A stretch of 64,000 bases of DNA from an uncultured Lachnospiraceae bacterium (GTDB taxonomy: Bacteria; Bacillota; Clostridia; Lachnospirales; Lachnospiraceae), in NCBI GenBank assembly GCA_947246015.1, contig CAMXQE010000004.1, positions 1 through 64,000 of the forward strand. Reading direction: 5' to 3'. Below the pieces are notes generated by a model. That model ran no database searches and was not told the DNA's origin. It saw only the letters and a program-made list of their open reading frames with translations. Positions 51,600 through 59,479 of the stretch are shown here, in pieces (position 1 is the stretch's first letter; each line of letters opens with the position of its first letter). A program made the translations under genes and the position numbers.

Positions 51600-52553
51600 T
51601 CAAAAATGAAATACCGGATTTCCGTCCTCATCCCAGTCCAGCTTCATTAACATGGCATGGCGGTTTGGATTATATAACGGGTCCCCCACGATTTCTGTTT
51701 CCGTGCGGGCATGAAATACCACAATATCGTTTCCTGCTTCATCTACAGTAAAAGAATTATGCCCCGGCCCGTAAATTCCTTTCTCATAATCAGTCTGCAA
51801 TACCGGATAACGTTCCTTCTTCCATACTCTCGGATCCAGCAAATCCGCATCCTCACTCACTGACATCATTCCCATACAATAATTGATGCCGGTATCGCTG
51901 GCAGAGTAGGTAATAAATATCTTCCCGTTCCTCTTTATCACCGCAGGGCCTTCATTGACCCAGAATCCATGCCGTTCCCAGTCATAATCCGGTGTGGTCA
52001 GAAGAACCTGAACCGTCTTCAATTTATTTGCGCTTTCCATCTCTGCGATGTACAGGTTGGAAATCTGCCTGCCCACACCGGTTTTTTCTGCCCATACATA
52101 AAAATATTTTCCTTTATTTTCAAATATAGTAGCATCCAGTGAAAAAGCCTCGAATGAAAACTCGTCTTCCTCCGCACGCTGCATCTTACCTAATTCCACC
52201 CATTCATCCTTCATCGGATTCTGTCCCTGACACTCCAGCACATAAGGACGGATTTTCCATATATCGTCTTTTTCCCCTGCCGCAAAATACACATACCATT
52301 TTCCGAACAGATAGTGCAGCTCCGGCGCCCACACATGCTTGCTCATAGGACCTGACTCATGTTTCCTCCATATCACTGTCTCCTCCGCTTCTGCCAGTCC
52401 TGCCAGCGTATCCGACTTACGCAGCACAATACTGTCATATGCCGGTACGCTTGCCGTAAAATAATAACTGCCTTCTGCATCCTTCAGCACATAAGGATCT
52501 GCCCTCTGTGCAATCCAGACTGTATTATATTTTAACTCTTTATTCTCGCTCAT
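51600..52553 (-). CDS. Cytoplasmic GH43 glycosidase (probable arabinofuranosidase)
   Basis: Starting at the ATG at 52553 (317 residues), which follows GGAAGGAG by 13 bases; an ATG four codons earlier sits too close to that site. The protein is a single GH43 propeller with IAQRADPYVLKDAEGSYYFT (base Asp), FSLDATIFENKGKYFYVWAE (second Asp) and NEGPAVIKRNGK (acid Glu). It has no signal peptide, so it should act on imported arabino-oligosaccharides. The length and lack of extra modules resemble exo-acting GH43 enzymes. The cysteine-rich small gene upstream ends 23 bp before it. Confidence 0.85.
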   Translation of the reverse strand: MSENKELKYNTVWIAQRADPYVLKDAEGSYYFTASVPAYDSIVLRKSDTLAGLAEAEETVIWRKHESGPMSKHVWAPELHYLFGKWYVYFAAGEKDDIWKIRPYVLECQGQNPMKDEWVELGKMQRAEEDEFSFEAFSLDATIFENKGKYFYVWAEKTGVGRQISNLYIAEMESANKLKTVQVLLTTPDYDWERHGFWVNEGPAVIKRNGKIFITYSASDTGINYCMGMMSVSEDADLLDPRVWKKERYPVLQTDYEKGIYGPGHNSFTVDEAGNDIVVFHARTETEIVGDPLYNPNRHAMLMKLDWDEDGNPVFHF

Positions 52554-52576
52554 TTTAATAACCATGCTCCTTCCAA

Positions 52577-52831
52577 CTACCATTTTTTATGAACTGCGGG
52601 GCAGTGGTTTTTCTCCACCGCCGCCCGCATTTCCACAAAGCACCCGCATATCCTGCACATACCGTTTAAAAGACTGTCGCACTCCTTACATGCAGCCAGC
52701 CGCTTTTCATAGCTTTCCTCCGGTGTCCTGATTTCCTCATCCAGATGACGGATATATTCATACATATCCCGAAAATATTCTGCATCCGGCATTTCCTTTG
52801 CCAGACACCGCCTGCAGATACGCTCTGCCAT
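52577..52831 (-). CDS. Small cysteine-rich protein (DUF6171-like)
   Basis: An 84-residue protein with three cysteine pairs, CRRC near the N-terminus, CKEC in the middle and CRICGC near the end, plus a final Cys-Pro, giving a probable zinc-binding fold. The middle is a charged helix. It begins immediately after the GH51 stop codon (TAGATG), so its translation is coupled to that gene. From memory it resembles DUF6171. Function is unknown; inclusion in the arabinan operon might be incidental. Confidence 0.7.
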   Translation of the reverse strand: MAERICRRCLAKEMPDAEYFRDMYEYIRHLDEEIRTPEESYEKRLAACKECDSLLNGMCRICGCFVEMRAAVEKNHCPAVHKKW

Positions 52832-54337
52832 CTATGCCTTCACTTCCATATGGATTACCGCACAGGCAGGAACCGTCAGTTTAATGCCTCCGCTCTCCGT
52901 TACGGTAAAATCTTCAAATGCCTTTTCCCTGATGTTTTCAGGTTCTTCAAACGTATTATAAGCATCCATCTTTCCTGTCAGGATGTCCGCCGTGACTTTC
53001 GCTGCCTTCTTCTCCGCAAACAGTATCTCAATTTCTTTCGCATCCGTTACCGAAAGATTTCCTAAAGTAATATGGATATTTCCTTCTGCATCCATGGAAA
53101 CGGATTCGCTGATATCCGGCACCCGGTATTCTTCCATGCCGATTTCCTCTGTCTCTGCAAAACTCTCCAAAAGCTGTGCATTCTGATGGTATTTATACAT
53201 ATGGAAAATATGATACGTAGGAGTCAGTATCATCTTCTCTCCTTCCGTCAGAATCACGGACTGTAACACATTTACCATCTGCGCGATATTCGCCATCTTC
53301 ACGCGGTCACAGTGTTTGTTGAAAATATTCAGTGTCACGCAGGCAACTAACGCATCCCTCATCGTATTCTGCTGGTAAAGGAATCCCGGATTGGTTCCAG
53401 GTTCTACGTTAAACCAGCAGCCCCATTCATCCACCATCATGCCGATTTTCTTCTCCGGGTCATGCTTGTCCATAATATCGCCGTGTTTCTTCACCAGTTC
53501 TTCCATATACCATGCTTTCTTCATGGTACGGAACCATTCTTTTTCGTCAAACTGTGTCGCGCTTCCCTTGTCATCCCATCCGCCCGGATGCACATAATAA
53601 TGTAAGGACAGCCCGTCCATCAGACCATGCAGTTCCTTCTGCACATGGTCGTGAGTTGTGGAAAGCACCTGCTCTGTCCAGTGGTAATCATCCACATTGG
53701 CGCCGCAGCAGATTTTTGCAATTGGATTGCTGCTGTCATAATTTCTTACATAGGTCTGATATCTTCTATATAAATTACCGTAGTACTCCGGCGTCATATT
53801 GCCGCCGCATCCCCAATTCTCGTTTCCCACTCCGAAATAATCGATTTTCCAGGGTTTCTCCCTCCCATTCTTCCTGCGCAGATCTGCCATCGGCGACACA
53901 CCGTCAAACGTCATATACTCTACCCATTCTGACATTTCCTGCACCGTACCGCTTCCTACATTTCCGTTTACGTAAGTTTTGCAGCCAAGCTGTTCGCACA
54001 GTTCCATAAATTCATGCGTACCGAAACTGTTGTCCTCCAACACACCGCCCCAATGTGTGTTTATCATCTTTTTGCGGTTTTCTTTCGGTCCGATACCGTC
54101 TTTCCAGTGATACTCATCCGCAAAACAGCCGCCCGGCCATCTCAATACCGGAATCTTCATCTCCTTTAATGCGTCTACCACATCCTTACGCATACCGTTT
54201 ACATTCGGTATCTCCGAATCCTCACCTACATATAGTCCTTCATAGATACATCTTCCCAGATGCTCGGCAAAATGGCCGTAAAGTTCCTCATTAATCCGGC
54301 CCATCTTTTTGTTTTCATTAATTATTAATTTTGCCAT
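52832..54337 (-). CDS. GH51 alpha-L-arabinofuranosidase
   Basis: Starting at the ATG at 54337 (501 residues; site GGAAGGAGCAGG just before), the protein has the GH51 barrel with acid/base Glu in [12 protein letters not shown] and nucleophile Glu in [10 protein letters not shown]. The substrate-binding text [13 protein letters not shown] is also present. A C-terminal beta domain follows. It lacks a signal peptide and removes terminal alpha-L-arabinofuranosyl groups from imported oligosaccharides. The sequence differs clearly from the second GH51 at 61470-62981, suggesting different linkage preference. It is the first gene of the leftward arabinan operon and divergent from the transporter. Confidence 0.95.
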   Translation of the reverse strand: MAKLIINENKKMGRINEELYGHFAEHLGRCIYEGLYVGEDSEIPNVNGMRKDVVDALKEMKIPVLRWPGGCFADEYHWKDGIGPKENRKKMINTHWGGVLEDNSFGTHEFMELCEQLGCKTYVNGNVGSGTVQEMSEWVEYMTFDGVSPMADLRRKNGREKPWKIDYFGVGNENWGCGGNMTPEYYGNLYRRYQTYVRNYDSSNPIAKICCGANVDDYHWTEQVLSTTHDHVQKELHGLMDGLSLHYYVHPGGWDDKGSATQFDEKEWFRTMKKAWYMEELVKKHGDIMDKHDPEKKIGMMVDEWGCWFNVEPGTNPGFLYQQNTMRDALVACVTLNIFNKHCDRVKMANIAQMVNVLQSVILTEGEKMILTPTYHIFHMYKYHQNAQLLESFAETEEIGMEEYRVPDISESVSMDAEGNIHITLGNLSVTDAKEIEILFAEKKAAKVTADILTGKMDAYNTFEEPENIREKAFEDFTVTESGGIKLTVPACAVIHMEVKA

Positions 54338-54373
54338 TTCCTGCTCCTTCCCAAATATCTCATAAATATCCAT

Positions 54374-54484
54374 AAATTAGTTTAGCTTAATTTAAATTTT
54401 ATAGTATATAATAGCCTTTGGCAAGCAAATAAAATTAAAAAAAATCAAAAGTAATTTAGAAAAAATTTTTTTCTAAACTAATTT
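54374..54484. promoter_or_regulatory. Divergent arabinan control region with inverted operator-like words
   Basis: AAATTAGTTTAG (54374-54385) recurs inverted as CTAAACTAATTT (54473-54484). Overlapping the second copy is a perfect 23-bp palindrome, TTTAGAAAAAA with TTTTTTCTAAA (54455-54477). The stretch lies between the GH51 start and the transporter promoter. Minus-strand -10 words (TATACT, TATAAA near 54400) would sit beside the first copy. The arrangement suggests one regulator bound at two sites, but the protein is not identified. The rest of 54374-54723 holds only the rightward promoter and AT-rich leader. Confidence 0.5.
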
Positions 54485-54504
54485 AATAAAAATCAAAAAC
54501 ACTA

Positions 54505-54533
54505 TTGACAATACAAAATAAGTATTGTACACT
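54505..54533 (+). promoter_or_regulatory. Promoter of the arabinoside transporter with internal dyad
   Basis: TTGACA (54505-54510), a 17-base spacer and TACACT (54528-54533) point rightward. ACAATAC (54508-54514) and GTATTGT (54522-54528) make an exact 7-bp inverted repeat filling the spacer, a good place for a repressor. A long leader of about 185 nt precedes the binding-protein start. Confidence 0.6.
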
Positions 54534-54723
54534 TTTTACAGAAAGAAATGTTCCGAATACAAAAATTATACAAATTGACGAACATCAATTCTTTTACCAA
54601 CTTATTACATGAAAGTCAATTTGTACATAATTTCGTATCATACATTTTTTTCTAAAATATTTGGCAAAACCAAGAACTACTTAGAATCTGCGGATTCAAA
54701 AGCAAACAAGGAGGAAAGAAACT

Positions 54724-56136
54724 ATGAAAAAGAAATTAGTAAGCGCACTTTTAAGTGTTGCGATGGTTGCTTCTCTTTTACTGACAGGCTGCGGCGGCGG
54801 CGACTCTGCTGCAACAAACAGCGACAGCTCAGCCGGCACAGAAGAAGCAGCAACAGGAACAGAAGAAGCAGCTCCGGAAGCAAGCTCCACAGAAACATCC
54901 GTAATCGATGCAGGTGCAGGCGAAGGTGCAACAGAATTGGAATACTGGACATTCGTTGAACTTCACGGACAGCATTTCGAAACGATGCTTCAGAAATGGA
55001 ACGAAGCTAATCCTGACAGACAGATTAAACTGAATGTAACGGTTATGCCTTACGATGATATGCACAACAAACTTCTGATTGCAGTTCAGACAGGCGAAGG
55101 CGCACCGGATATCTCCGATATCGAGTTAGGAAGATTCCCTGATTTCCTTGCAGGTGATGACGTACCGCTCGAGGCTTTGAATGACGTTGTTGAACCTTAC
55201 ATGGCTGATATCGTACAGTCCCGTTTGGAAATCTACAGCAAGGACGGCACAGTATACGGTTTCCCTACCCACGTAGGCGCTATGGTTGCTTTCTACAATA
55301 CGGAACTTCTTGAAAAAGCTGGTATTGACTATACAACCATCAAGACATGGGATGATTTCAAAGAAGCCGGCATCAAACTGTATGACGAAACAGGCGTTTA
55401 TATGTGTACAGCAGATACCTCCGCTACATGGCAGGAATCCATTATTCTTGCACAGGCTAATACAGACTTCGTAGATGCAGACGGTAATCCGCAGGTTAAC
55501 TCCCAGGCTATGATTGACGGTCTTACAATGTTAAAAGATTTCCAGGATAACAACGTAATCGCTACCATCGCTGGCGGACAGCCGGATACAGATGAAGCGA
55601 GAGGCGAGTACAACCTTGAGAAATATGCATGTCAGTTAATGCCTCTTTGGGAAATGTCCAGATACACCAACTACATGGATCAGTTTGCAGGCAAGATTGC
55701 AATTGCTCCTCTTCCGGTTAAAGCCGGCGAGCCTCTGATGTCTGTCGGTGGCGGCGGTACAGGTACAGTTGTTACCAAGACTGCAAAAGATGTTCAGCTT
55801 GCAAAAGATTTCTTAACCTATGCTAAGATTTCTGCTGACGCTAATATCGAAATCTGGAACACATTAGGATTTGACCCTTGCAACATGGATGTTTGGGAAA
55901 TGAACGATGTAACACACAATCCTGACAACCAGTTCGTAAAATACTTCGTAAACAATCCGTTCGATGTACTGAACGAAGTAAAGAGCGATATCAGGACAAT
56001 TAAATCCGTTTCCGCAACACCTACTATCAACAATGTACTTTGTACAGTTACCCTGAACGCTATCTTTGAAGACGGTCAGGACGTAACAGAAGCTTTGAAT
56101 GAAGCTCAGGAAATGATTGAGCAGGAATTACAGTAA
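54724..56136 (+). CDS. ABC transporter sugar-binding lipoprotein
   Basis: This 470-residue family 1 solute-binding protein has a lipoprotein signal (lipobox LLLTGCGGG, Cys23) and a low-complexity Ser/Thr/Ala/Glu linker to about residue 60. The two-lobe binding fold begins LEYWTFVELHGQHFETMLQK. By position it is the AraN-type receptor for arabino-oligosaccharides released by the surface GH43 enzymes. A very good ribosome site (AAGGAGGAAAG) precedes the ATG. Codon use is more biased than in neighbours, consistent with high expression. The specific ligand is inferred from context. Confidence 0.92.
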   Translation: MKKKLVSALLSVAMVASLLLTGCGGGDSAATNSDSSAGTEEAATGTEEAAPEASSTETSVIDAGAGEGATELEYWTFVELHGQHFETMLQKWNEANPDRQIKLNVTVMPYDDMHNKLLIAVQTGEGAPDISDIELGRFPDFLAGDDVPLEALNDVVEPYMADIVQSRLEIYSKDGTVYGFPTHVGAMVAFYNTELLEKAGIDYTTIKTWDDFKEAGIKLYDETGVYMCTADTSATWQESIILAQANTDFVDADGNPQVNSQAMIDGLTMLKDFQDNNVIATIAGGQPDTDEARGEYNLEKYACQLMPLWEMSRYTNYMDQFAGKIAIAPLPVKAGEPLMSVGGGGTGTVVTKTAKDVQLAKDFLTYAKISADANIEIWNTLGFDPCNMDVWEMNDVTHNPDNQFVKYFVNNPFDVLNEVKSDIRTIKSVSATPTINNVLCTVTLNAIFEDGQDVTEALNEAQEMIEQELQ

Positions 56137-56175
56137 TCGCATACGCCAAATAATAGCGTCATGACACGCTGAAAA

Positions 56176-56211
56176 CACTGCCATATATATGAAATATGAT
56201 ATATGGCAGTG
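56176..56211 (+). terminator. Attenuating hairpin between binding protein and permease genes
   Basis: CACTGCCATATAT (56176-56188) and ATATATGGCAGTG (56199-56211) form a perfect 13-bp stem with ATTTTAT after it. Hairpins here commonly reduce permease expression relative to the binding protein by partial termination or mRNA stabilisation. Confidence 0.7.
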
Positions 56212-56300
56212 ATTTTATCCATAACACCTTTCCGAATCCGGCTGTGAGTTTGCGAAAGGTGCAACACAATAATAACCCATGCCGGAAGGAGGAAGATGGT

Positions 56301-57194
56301 ATGCTCAAAAGATTTTTATATTCCAAAAAGGTAGCTCCGTATGTATTCGTTTTACCTTTCGTACTTACCTTTTTAATTTTTTGGCTTTACCCGCTGGGAA
56401 GCTCTTTTACAATGAGTTTTCAGGAAAGAATGATGGGGCAGCAGCCCAAATGGATTGGTTTCGACAACTATCAGAAACTATTAACCGATAAAGTATTCTT
56501 AAAAGCTGTATCTAACAGCGTAATATACATGATAGGGACTTTAGTTTTACTGATTCCCTTTCCCATGTTATTTGCAGTTTTAATCGATAACAAATTTATG
56601 TGGGGACAGAACTTCTTTAAATCTGCATTCTTTCTCCCTTCCCTTACTTCCGTCGTTGTAGCGGGTACCATTTTCCGTCTGATGTTCGGTGAAATGGAAA
56701 CCTCTTTATTCAATCAGGTAATTGGATTGTTTGGCGCCGGACCGTTAAAACCCCTGAAATCTGCGGGATGGTCCATGGCAGCCCTGCTTATTATCGCCTG
56801 CTGGCGCTGGACGGGTGTCAATATGCTGTATTTCCTGTCCGGTCTGAAGGGAATCGATACGGAATATTATGAAGCAGCCTCCATTGACGGCGCGAACTCC
56901 TGGCAGAAATTCCTGTACATAACAATGCCTTTATTAAAACCTACTACTATCTACGTTTTAACTATCAGTATTTATGCCGGACTGGCAATGTTTACCGAAA
57001 GCCTTATGATGTTCAACGGTAACAACTCACCGAAGAACATCGGTCTTACGATTGTCGGATATCTGTACAGACAGGGTATTGAAAAGAGTAAACTGGGATA
57101 TGCCGCTACGGTCGGTATCGTACTTTTAGTTGTAGCAATGGTTATTAATATTGCACAGCTGATTATGAACGGAACATTTAAGAAGGAGGATTGA
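56301..57194 (+). CDS. ABC sugar transporter permease (first)
   Basis: The start is the ATG at 56301 (297 residues), directly after GGAAGGAGGAAG. Six membrane helices are visible. The EAA loop YYEAASIDGANSWQKF, which docks the ATPase, lies near residue 195. The family is MalF/AraP-like. It pairs with the second permease, whose gene begins two bases after this stop. No ATPase gene is nearby, so a shared MsmX-type ATPase encoded elsewhere is expected. Confidence 0.93.
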   Translation: MLKRFLYSKKVAPYVFVLPFVLTFLIFWLYPLGSSFTMSFQERMMGQQPKWIGFDNYQKLLTDKVFLKAVSNSVIYMIGTLVLLIPFPMLFAVLIDNKFMWGQNFFKSAFFLPSLTSVVVAGTIFRLMFGEMETSLFNQVIGLFGAGPLKPLKSAGWSMAALLIIACWRWTGVNMLYFLSGLKGIDTEYYEAASIDGANSWQKFLYITMPLLKPTTIYVLTISIYAGLAMFTESLMMFNGNNSPKNIGLTIVGYLYRQGIEKSKLGYAATVGIVLLVVAMVINIAQLIMNGTFKKED

Positions 57195-57196
57195 TT

Positions 57197-58072
57197 ATGG
57201 GAACAGCTAACACAACTGCAAAAGACCCCGTAGGCGGCAAGACAAAAGTATTAATCACCAGAATCCTGCTTCTTGTATTTTTCATCATTCTGTTTTTACT
57301 GGTAATGCTTCCGTTCTACGCAATTACACTGGCATCCTTTAAGCCCGGTGCCGACATTATCAAATTCGGCTTAAACCTTGATTTTGACCTCTCTTCCATG
57401 AGCCTTAAGAACTTTGTTTACCTGTTTACCGGGAAACATTCTTACTGGATGTGGTTCAAGAACAGTCTAATCCTGCTTCTTGTTCAGGTAGTACTCGTTC
57501 TGTTAGTCAGCGCTTTCGTAGCTTACGGCTTCGCAGCTTACGAATTCAGGTTCAAAAATTTCCTGTTCGTCTGTGTTCTGTTAATTATGATGGTGCCCTT
57601 TGAAATCCTGTTGATGCCCATGTATGTACTGGTAAACGACCTGGGAATGTATAATTCCTTCTCCGCCATCATCATACCGGGTATGGCAAATGCATCCACC
57701 ATTTTCTTCTTCCGGCAGTACCTGACCAGTATACCGAAGGCTCTTCCGGATGCGGGACGTGTAGACGGTTGTACAGAATACGGTATCTTCTTCCGTATCA
57801 TCCTGCCGATTATGAAGCCTTCCTTCGCGGCAATGGCTATCTTAAACGGTATGAACAGCTGGAATAACCTGTTGTGGCCTTTCATGGTATTGGGCGACGG
57901 CAAGAAATTCACCCTTCCAATCGGTCTGAAAACATTGCTTACCCCTTACGGTAACAACTACGACCTGTTGATTGTAGGTTCCTTCTTCGCCATCTTCCCT
58001 ATCTTCGTATTGTTCCTCTGCTTCCAGAGCTACTTCATCGAAGGTATGACGGCAGGCGCAGTAAAAGGTTAA
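57197..58072 (+). CDS. ABC sugar transporter permease (second)
   Basis: The start is the ATG at 57197 (291 residues), seven bases after AGGAGG. Six membrane helices and the EAA-type loop LPDAGRVDGCTEYGIFFRII are present, with Gly at the conserved position. This is the MalG/AraQ-type partner of the preceding permease. The conserved C-terminal FIEGMTAGAVKG is typical. A strong stem-loop at 58095-58131 ends the unit. Confidence 0.93.
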   Translation: MGTANTTAKDPVGGKTKVLITRILLLVFFIILFLLVMLPFYAITLASFKPGADIIKFGLNLDFDLSSMSLKNFVYLFTGKHSYWMWFKNSLILLLVQVVLVLLVSAFVAYGFAAYEFRFKNFLFVCVLLIMMVPFEILLMPMYVLVNDLGMYNSFSAIIIPGMANASTIFFFRQYLTSIPKALPDAGRVDGCTEYGIFFRIILPIMKPSFAAMAILNGMNSWNNLLWPFMVLGDGKKFTLPIGLKTLLTPYGNNYDLLIVGSFFAIFPIFVLFLCFQSYFIEGMTAGAVKG

Positions 58073-58094
58073 TCAATATATTACTGACATAATG

Positions 58095-58131
58095 CACCGG
58101 ATATTGTATGGAAACCGTACAATATCCGGTG
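58095..58131 (+). terminator. Stem-loop after the transporter genes
   Basis: A perfect 14-bp stem, CACCGGATATTGTA (58095-58108) with TACAATATCCGGTG (58118-58131), lies 22 bp after the second permease. The T-rich tail (TTGTATATT) is imperfect, so it may act partly as a terminator and partly as a 3' stabiliser. Confidence 0.7.
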
Positions 58132-58222
58132 TTGTATATTGGCGCGGATTTCACTAAAAAGACTAAATTCATGCACTTCTGCAGATTGAACAGTTACATA
58201 AAATCCCAAAAAAATTAAAAAT

Positions 58223-58262
58223 TAGTAAAACGGTTTACTAAAACGGTTCACTATGTTATAAT
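58223..58262 (+). promoter_or_regulatory. Promoter and LacI-type operators of the regulator gene
   Basis: TTTACT (58234-58239), 17 bases and TATAAT (58257-58262) form the promoter. The -35 box lies inside the near-perfect 18-bp palindrome TAGTAAAACGGTTTACTA (58223-58240), with the central CG pair typical of LacI-family sites. A second, overlapping copy (TACTAAAACGGTTCACTA) fills the spacer. Autorepression by the adjacent LacI-family protein is expected. Confidence 0.75.
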
Positions 58263-58316
58263 GCTCTTTAGAGTTTCTTATCCGGTTACGGATAAAACGA
58301 AAGAGGGTTATATGGT

Positions 58317-59354
58317 ATGGCGACTATACGCGAAATTGCGGCAGCATGCAATGTTTCCATTTCCACGGTTTCCAACGTTTTTAATGACAAGTCCAATGTC
58401 AGCGAAGACACACGGCAGAAAATATTGGATAAGGCAAAAGAGATGTCATACATTCCGAATTATATGGCCAAGAACCTGAAACGAAAAATGACCAAAACAA
58501 TCGGTATCATCACGGAAGACCTTACTGTTTTTAACTGTGCCGAAATCGTGGACGGGATTAACGAGTTTTTTGATGAACAGGGTTATACATTCATGCTCGG
58601 GAATCTTCGTCTGTATAAAAAATACAGCAATGATTTCTACCATAAAGAAACTTATAAAAAGCGGGTAGAAACAGAATTAAACAAGATGAAAGCCAGACAA
58701 GTGGACGGAATTATTTATGTAGGAGCCCATTGCCGGAAAATAAATTATATTCCGCAGCATTTCCCGATTCCACTGGTCGTTGCTTATAGTTTTACCAGCC
58801 ATCCGAACATCCCCTCCGTTATATTCAATGACGAAGAAGCCGCTTATCAGGCCGTCATGACCCTGATTAAAAACGGCAGCCGCAAAATCGGGGTGATAAC
58901 AGGAGAACCCTTTAGTCTTCACACAAAGGAGCGGATGAAAGGTTACAGAAGAGCATTAAAAGATGCCGGCATTCCTTTCCGTAAGAATCTGGTACAGGAT
59001 GGCAATTGGAGCAAAACCCAAAGTATACATGCATGCAGAAACCTGATGGAAGAATCTGTCAGCGCTATCTTTGCCATGAGCGATATAATGGCAGGAGGCG
59101 TATACGAGTTTACGGCAAAAGAAGAAATAGAAGTCGGTACAGATTTGGATTTGATTGGCTTTGATGACCGGGACGTGGCACAGGCGTATAATCCGCCGCT
59201 TACTACTATGGCGCTGCCTCTCAACCATATCGGACGTAAATCTGCCGAAATCATGACCCGGATACTGGAACATGGAACTGACAGTATACAGGACAGCATA
59301 CACAAAATTAACTGCGACCTTATTCTCAGGGACAGCCTGAGAAAACCCAACTAA
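58317..59354 (+). CDS. LacI-family transcriptional regulator
   Basis: This 345-residue protein has an N-terminal LacI helix-turn-helix (IREIAAACNVSISTVSNVFN), hinge helix, and a periplasmic-binding-protein-like sensor domain (TIGIITEDLTVFNCAEIVDG to the end) containing IFAMSDIMAGGVYEF and LIGFDDRDVA. It should repress its own promoter and probably the transporter and enzyme genes around it until an arabinose-containing effector binds. The effector is not evident. The ATG is preceded by AGAGGG at a slightly long distance. Confidence 0.93.
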   Translation: MATIREIAAACNVSISTVSNVFNDKSNVSEDTRQKILDKAKEMSYIPNYMAKNLKRKMTKTIGIITEDLTVFNCAEIVDGINEFFDEQGYTFMLGNLRLYKKYSNDFYHKETYKKRVETELNKMKARQVDGIIYVGAHCRKINYIPQHFPIPLVVAYSFTSHPNIPSVIFNDEEAAYQAVMTLIKNGSRKIGVITGEPFSLHTKERMKGYRRALKDAGIPFRKNLVQDGNWSKTQSIHACRNLMEESVSAIFAMSDIMAGGVYEFTAKEEIEVGTDLDLIGFDDRDVAQAYNPPLTTMALPLNHIGRKSAEIMTRILEHGTDSIQDSIHKINCDLILRDSLRKPN

Positions 59355-59379
59355 AATAATATATGAAACAGGAGAAAAA

Positions 59380-59408
59380 GAGTGAAAGATTTTTCAAATC
59401 TTTCGCTC
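59380..59408 (+). terminator. Hairpin after the LacI-family gene
   Basis: GAAAGATTT (59384-59392), a three-base loop TTC and AAATCTTTC (59396-59404) form a perfect 9-bp stem, extended by GAG/CTC with one mismatch. There is no T-run after it, so full termination is doubtful and read-through to the GH127 gene is possible. Confidence 0.5.
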
Positions 59409-59473
59409 CACAAGTTTGTGTCTGCGCTGCATCCACAAACTTAATATGCGCAACAAGCAGCGCAGAAATGAGG
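59409..59473 (+). promoter_or_regulatory. Interleaved stem pair (possible pseudoknot) in the GH127 leader
   Basis: Two exact 9-bp pairings interleave. AAGTTTGTG (59412-59420) pairs with CACAAACTT (59434-59442). CTGCGCTGC (59422-59430) pairs with GCAGCGCAG (59457-59465). The order a-b-a'-b' is that of an H-type pseudoknot. The ribosome site GAGG (59470-59473) begins five bases after the last arm, and the start codon is at 59480. The element may control translation, or it may be a repeated intergenic sequence. Confidence 0.55.
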
Positions 59474-59479
59474 TAAATC

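Noticed and set aside
54600-54640. AraR-type operator (ATTTGTAC word) in the transporter leader
   Set aside because: Only one half-site is present and the GTAC centre is not followed by the inverted half expected of AraR boxes.
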